DNA from: Diplolepis rosae
Lineage: Eukaryota; Arthropoda; Insecta; Hymenoptera; Diplolepididae
Assembly (NCBI GenBank): GCA_030998225.1
Contig: JAPYXD010000555.1
Span: 7,192,001-7,256,000 of the forward strand
Reading direction: 5' to 3'
DNA length: 64,000 nucleotides
In this document: piece by piece, positions 59,201-64,000 of the stretch
Numbering within the stretch: position 1 is the stretch's first letter
Layout of the letters: every line of letters begins with the position of its first letter
Translations under genes and position numbers: made by a program
The notes under the pieces: model-generated
Seen by the model: only the letters and a program-made list of their open reading frames with translations
The model's database searches: none
What the model was told of the DNA's origin: nothing

Positions 59201-60917
59201 GAAATTACGTAGGAACCTATATAGTGATTCGAGAATCTTATCTCATATAAAAATTTATATCTGAAATTCTTTCACGCAGAAGAATACGTTCCTATGTAGA
59301 TTACCATATGGGTACCTTTATGGGGATTTATAGTAGAAAACTTCGTAACATTTTCTTTTGTTCTTTAGTAATCATTTCTACTGACTTTTTATTTTTAGAA
59401 CTAGGGATGATAATGACTGATGTTTTAAGCATATTCAGTTGATAACTATAATGTATTGATATTTTATGGACAGTATAGACACTACTTTCTGTAAGAGGGA
59501 TTCTTAATGTAGTTTATTCTATAATTTTCGTGATCTAGTTCTAATTACATTATTGATTTAATCTCTGCTATCACTACCCAGTAAGAAGGCTTGAATTGAA
59601 TAGGATTAAAAAAATTAATTCCATTTAATACCTGATTTTTCCTTTCTGTCCTATTCTGTTAGTGGTAAAAGAAAAAAAGCATAATCCAATTCATGTTCAT
59701 TAACCCAGGAAAAGAAATGAAAATGAATTAAAGGGAATTAAAAAATACGAGAATGCAAAGAAAATAATAGAAATTTTATTCTACTTTGTGGAATTAAAAT
59801 AAATTTGTTGTTACGCAAACAAATATTTGAAAAATAATTTCAATTTTTTGATGACTGGAAATTAAGGGTGACGAAGTGAAAGAAAAAAATACTGTGAACC
59901 CGTTTCTTTATTAAACCTTTGTAATAAGTTATATTTTCACCGTTATTTATTCATAAGAATAAAATACCTACGAAACAAATTTCAAATATTGGAATTAAAA
60001 GTACACAATCACTCCTCAATATAGAGTAGAATTCGTTCAAATTAAATGTTTCAAATTTATATTCCAGAAAAAAGGATCAAAAGCAGTTTCATACACTTAT
60101 TGATTTCAAGAACTGGAATTAATTAAATAAACCTTTAACGTATTTCTCTTAACGGAATACAAAACAATGTAATATAGATAATCTTTGCCGAAACTAGAAC
60201 AAATTAAACAAACTAAAAATATATTCTACTTTATAGAATTTAACGAAAATGATAGTACGCTTTGTGAATGGAACAGAGTTAAGATTTACAAAAAACCTAT
60301 TTCCGCTATGTGAATTAGACTTCTGGGAAAAATCAGGTATAAAGTAAAATAAAAAAATTATTACTTTCATGTTAAACTGTAAAAATTTTAAATTTTATTT
60401 AATTCAAGCCTTCTTACTGGGCAGATCAACTACGATGTGACATTAGTACTAGGAGGTAATATTAAGTCAGTACAACGTGATTAATGAACTATAAGAAATT
60501 ATAAAAATTTTAACCTGCTAAATTATAACAATTTTGTAACTTTGATTTTTATTAATAGAGAGGAGGGATAAAAAAACCGTTTCATTACAAAAATGAGGAA
60601 AAATTGTTGTTGGTTGGTGGAGTCCAGGGCTATCGTGAAGAGGAAGTAAGTATTACTTTATCTACTTTTGTTATTTATGAAGAATCAATAACGAACTGCT
60701 GTTAATATTTTAGTTTCCCCCAAGCAGTATTGCAATTCAGGGTAGGAACATCATAGGATTTACTTATTTGGAGGAACAAAAAAATGTCGATGAAAACGGG
60801 ATAGTGCGAGAAAAAACAACTACTTGTGAAAGAAAAATTGAGTTTTCTAAAATTCGCCTTGCGGATTATACAAGCGTTAATTTATTGCTTAATGAAGGTA
60901 AATGTGTATACACATAA
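56258..60917 (+). CDS. Module B': catalytically dead S1 serine protease homologue
   Basis: Coding exons are 56258-56532, 56641-56745, 60559-60645 and 60714-60917. Sequence features are as in B: LCLGALIKSNLIFLTTQC with Gln at His57, SEFTILV with Glu at Asp102, FLGWTKQ, and FPPSSIAIQGRNIIGF with Pro at Ser195. The last exon keeps the same length and end (EGKCVYT). All reading frames are open, which argues against decay. A family E MITE is inserted only about 4-5 bp after the donor of the second exon (cag|gtaat...), which may affect splicing. The 3.8-kb intron is enlarged by further elements. Confidence 0.6.
56746..57139. mobile_element. MITE family E copy at a B' splice donor
   Basis: The element runs from agtatattacgtgcctaggc to ...cgccggtggcacataa. 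B reads cag|gtaaaaatata here, so the insertion is private to unit 2. Internal reiterated gaagccgaggcg/gtagtcgaggcg words lie at 56815-56875. Confidence 0.75.
57331..57705. repeat. GC-richer insertion with inverted ends and 32-bp tandem units
   Basis: ttttgtgtccaaacgggcgg at 57331 is mirrored by gaatttggacacaaaa at about 57555. Between them, three units of about 32 bp carry cataccgcccgcttcaa (57415-57500). Absent from the B intron of unit 1. Confidence 0.55.
57748..58917. mobile_element. Foldback transposon with CACTCTAAAAACA ends and a large palindrome
   Basis: The ends cactctaaaaacaatctatt and aaatagtctgtttttagagtg are inverted. A similar end lies at about 22655-22676. Inside is the palindrome 58018-58845. 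B has no equivalent. Confidence 0.7.
58018..58845. repeat. Near-perfect 0.8-kb palindrome
   Basis: The left arm from about 58018 (aaagtattttctttggtctg) and the right arm to about 58845 are inverted copies with only scattered mismatches over about 390 bp. They meet at a centre near 58425. The two 75-residue ORFs (58020-58247 minus, 58613-58840 plus) are mirror images of each other for this reason and are not independent genes. The central 58330-58520 is the MITE family seen at 41516. Confidence 0.8.
58918..59576. other. B' intron sequence shared with B
   Basis: Aligns with 14860-15365 of the B intron at high identity. No gene or new element seen. Confidence 0.5.
59577..60421. mobile_element. 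Shorter copy of the CCCAGTAAGAAG element
   Basis: Orthologue of 15366-16431, with the same inverted ends but about 220 bp shorter through internal deletions. Confidence 0.65.
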
Positions 60918-61261
60918 TTTTTCGGGAATTAATTCGATGGAGGCATGGATGGCTTGCCCATCCATTTTTTTCGAAAAACAACATGGTATAAAATATTCAC
61001 AAATTTTAGCCTTGTTATGATTTTCCTATAAATCAATGATTTGAAGAAACCGTAAAATCATAGAGAAATCATTATAAGAATATTTACATCGCTTGTCGAT
61101 TTTCTTATAAATATATCTTACATATTCATTACAACTAATTTCTGCATATCCCTGTAAATGTAAAATGTTAGGTACGTGCGATTTTACATGAAAATTGTGA
61201 AAGCGTCATTGTTGGCGTCATCTTTTTCTAAAATTAATATATTAAATGTTATCATATACAG

Positions 61262-63843
61262 GTAAAAATGATTGTGGCACCCTCACCGACGACGATTACT
61301 TTAATTTCGTTGTTTCATTATGGGCAAAAAAAAAACCAGAAGAAAATAATCCAGAAGAAAATGAAGAAGAAAAATTCCACATCTTATGTCTTGGAGCCTT
61401 AGCGGACCCAACGTCGGCCCTTATTAATGCTGATTGTCATGCTAAATTGAGCGAATACCCTTTAGATGGCATTGGAATATTAACTAGAAGCACGATGCCG
61501 GATCATTCTTCACCAGAAACCGAAGTTTTGATACGTACGTCCTTATTACGTAGCGGTTCAAAATATTATGTGCTGGATGTAAGTAGTTTTACACAAAATT
61601 AAGGAATTTAAACTTGAATTACATGAATTTTAATAATTTTTCCAAATAATTTCAGTCGATTGTGTCGATAATTAGAAGAGTGTATCACTCACCATGATAA
61701 CGCGGAATTCTACTATATCGACCTTATCAACCTGTGATTTAGAATTATTTTAACGTCATTTAAGGCTAAATGGAATTTTTCAACATGAATTGAAAAAATT
61801 TTCTGTGAAGAAAAGAACAGTCGACCGGCAATCGAAAGGTCCTGGGCTCGATACCCAGCGGAGTGCAAGCATTCTTGTTTTCACAGAAAATTGTTCCAAT
61901 TTATATTGAATTTTAATATATTTTATGTGCCATCGGCGCGCAAACTCGTTTTTTCGCTACAGTTAACAGTAGCGCAATGTAGTACATTTCGCCAGAAAGG
62001 AATGAAATGTAAAAACTTAACTGCGCATGTGCCCATAGCCACGAAACGAAGTTCAAACCTTCTTCTTCTTCTTCTTCGTACAGCGTTAGCATCTTACTGG
62101 CAAAGCCTTGTACATTTGAACTGCGCATGCTTCTACTAAAATCCATTACTACTACACAAGATCGATAAAATCAAAATGGCCGGGACATATCAAGTGTAAT
62201 GACTAGCGCCGCAAACAACTACAATACTAGATTAGATTCAAGTGTACGCATAAAAACTCGTATACGCACCGGAGTCACATAAAATAGAATACTTGCCAAT
62301 GCACACAATTCGGGAAATTACGAGACTCGCGACAATGATCGCGCCTCAGCTTCGTCTCGGCTTTGTCTCGGCTTCGTCTCACCTACGCCTCGACTACGCC
62401 TTGGTCCCGATCTCCTGCGAGCATTGTCGCTCGTCACGCAATAACCCTCATTGTGCGCCCAGGCACGTAATATACTATTATAATTCAGTCGGGCCTTGTC
62501 CATCGGGACAACCGGGAATCAAATAGCCCTCGTTTATCGTGACGCTGTAGGGGCTTCTACCTAATGGGGCTCGTTTGAGGGGAAGCGTTTGATTGGTCAG
62601 TTGAGTCAACCGCGGTCACCGCTGTGTTATCGCAATTTGTTGACGCATCGCGTGACTTTTCAACAGTGGGGATAAAAGGAACAATCGAGCGTCTCGATAG
62701 CCGAGTCTCTAATGTCCCGATAGACTAGCCCCGAATATATAACATTAGACATTTTTTCAATACTTGAATTATAAAAAATTGATTATTTTTTAGTTCAATA
62801 AAGAATTCCCTTTTTCATCACGTATAAGAGTAGATTGGTACAGGAGAGATAATATTGACAAAAATAGTGGAGTTTTGATTGGATGGAATGAGGTGAAAAT
62901 TAAAAATTCGTATAATTGTCAGTCTGTCAGAACTTGATCAATATTCCTTTACTACTATTTTATAAAGCTCTTGGCATAACTTCTTACTCTTTAAAATTAA
63001 AATAATGACATTGTTGTTGTTTCTTGTTGTTGTTGTCACACTGTCTGTTATCCTAGTTAATTATGAGTCATTGAAATGGCAAAATTTTAAAATAAACGGG
63101 AATGAAACTTTCGAATGCATTTCAATGCCTGGGCTGATGTTGTATTGGTCCAGTACTACTTCCCAATAATGGCACTTTCTAGTTGATCTAATTATAACAG
63201 CTATTACTCTCTAAATTTTTTCGAGTGAATTGTCTCTCTAATGGTAATTTTTACGCGAAAAATTTTCAGTATCCTGATTTAATTTCTATCATGATTAAAT
63301 CAATTGATCTAGACAAAAGTGTAAATACAGGAAAGTAGGACTAGGCCAGTACAATATCAGTACTGACCTTCAGCATGCCATAAAAATGTTGATCTTCTAA
63401 ACTATAAAAATTGTATTTTGATATGATTTAATAGGAAGGTCCAGTAAAAGAAAGCTTCCATTGTGAAAGTAAAGTACACGCACACCTCCCTTTGTCACGG
63501 ATAAAAAATATATCAAATGTAAGTATCATTATCTGCCTCTATTCTTCAAGAAGAAGTCAATAACTAAAAGCTATTAATATTTCAGTACCCCCTGGGCAGT
63601 CTTGCAATAATGGGCAAGAACTTCAAAGCAACTACTATTAATGAAATAACAAGAAGTATTGAAGAGCAACGCGGGCTTTTGAAGTTTAACAAAATTACAT
63701 CTTATGACTTTATGTGGACATATAAATATCAAGAACCAGACGCCGTAGCTATGAGAGTGTTGTTACGCAAAAAATATTTAATCCAGGATATGAAAAGCAC
63801 ATCTGAAGTGGATTCGTCCTCGAAAAGATTCCGCTTGGATTAG
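61262..63843 (+). CDS. Module C': catalytically dead S1 serine protease homologue
   Basis: Coding exons are 61262-61578, 62794-62892, 63435-63518 and 63586-63843. Exon 1 has LCLGALADPTSALINADC (Asp at His57, spacing 15) and SKYYVLD at the Asp102 region. Exon 2 ends VLIGWNE. The last exon begins YPLGSLAIMGKNF, with Leu at Ser195. Compared with C, exon 1 differs at about 44 of 320 bases, of which only about six are silent, while the adjoining intron differs at about 5 percent. The charged insert after SLWA has become Lys/Glu-rich. A poly(A) signal follows at 63921. Confidence 0.6.
61779..61910. mobile_element. Hairpin element with tRNA-like core, unit 2 copy
   Basis: Orthologue of 18339-18470. 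Its arms are less perfect, and the core reads ggtcctgggctcgataccc, closer to a tRNA B box than the unit 1 copy. Confidence 0.55.
61919..62480. mobile_element. MITE family E, longest uninterrupted copy
   Basis: Runs from atattttatgtgccatcggc to ggcacgtaatatactatt. It is absent from C and is the reference for the split copy at 48196-50133. It holds a (ctt)n stretch near 62062 and cggcttcgtctcggctttgt-type words near 62350. The ORFs on both strands here are not supported. Confidence 0.75.
62486..62740. mobile_element. Tigger/pogo-like MITE, unit 2 copy
   Basis: Orthologue of 18491-18741 (cagtcgggccttgtccatcg ... ccgatagactagccccgaat) in the C' intron. Confidence 0.6.
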
Positions 63844-63920
63844 AAATCAAAATGGAAGTAGTATTTTACTCAAACTTTATTTTTCTTTAAACAGTTTGGT
63901 AAATTATCTGATTGTATCTC

Positions 63921-63926
63921 AATAAA
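63921..63926 (+). terminator. Poly(A) signal AATAAA of module C'
   Basis: Located 78 bp after the stop, in tgtatctcaataaacaattt, conserved with 19943. Confidence 0.65.
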
Positions 63927-63976
63927 CAATTTTGTTGAAGAAAGAAAATCATTTTTTTGAGTCTGTTATTTAATTT

Positions 63977-64000
63977 CTCATCTTGACAAGCGCGCTTCGT
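63977..64000. mobile_element. Tip of the foldback element seen at 20045-22604
   Basis: catcttgacaagcgcgcttc matches the left arm near 20110. It shows that the duplicated block continues beyond the window. Confidence 0.5.

Noticed and set aside
61780..61915. Functional tRNA gene
   Set aside because: Only a T-arm-like part is present between inverted repeats; no D arm, anticodon arm or acceptor pairing found.

Overview
The window is AT-rich eukaryotic DNA with split genes, GT-AG introns and AATAAA poly(A) signals. It is full of animal transposable elements: mariner, IS630-like, hAT-like, TTAA-target and Mutator-like DNA elements, an I/Jockey-type LINE and a Penelope element. An insect genome is the best fit. 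A parasitoid or gall wasp is a plausible guess from the fast-evolving secreted protease homologues, but nothing seen here fixes the order.

The host content is one gene family in two tandem copies. Each copy holds three modules, A, B and C, on the plus strand. Every module has four coding exons with the same phases (1-0-0-0) and encodes most of a chymotrypsin-fold (S1A) serine protease-like domain. The Cys42-Cys58 spacing of exactly 15 residues and a GW(G/S/T/N) motif are kept, but His57, Asp102 and Ser195 are all replaced, so these read as catalytically dead serine protease homologues. Unit 1 is A 3899-7205, B 13207-16929, C 17277-19866. Unit 2 is A' 40198-47223, B' 56258-60917, C' 61262-63843. 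The only signal-peptide exon I can find is at 24931-24988, ending in phase 1 as all six modules require. B-C spacing is about 350 bp with no room seen for another leader. A single leader exon may therefore serve A, B and C by alternative splicing (hypothesis). In A and C the exons have diverged faster than the introns around them, mostly by amino-acid changes.

Layout: 1-3.1 kb repeat fragment and a long foldback element. 3.9-7.2 kb module A with nested TEs in its last intron. 7.2-13.2 kb tandem repeats, Mutator-like transposase fossil, foldback elements. 13.2-19.9 kb modules B and C. 20-24.1 kb foldback element and a full-length but dead mariner. 24.9 kb leader exon. 25-40.2 kb very long intron-like stretch with MITEs, tandem repeats, a mariner remnant and a 5.1 kb LINE bounded by a 12-bp target duplication with an IS630-like element inside. 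40.2-47.2 kb A' with hAT-like, foldback and GC-rich insertions. 47.2-56.2 kb tandem repeats, Mutator-like fossil, Penelope element with a hammerhead-like motif, paired inverted repeats. 56.3-63.8 kb B' and C' with a near-perfect 0.8 kb palindrome.

Because unit 1 and unit 2 are alignable, many insertions have a visible empty site in the other copy. This lets the transposons be dated as before or after the duplication.
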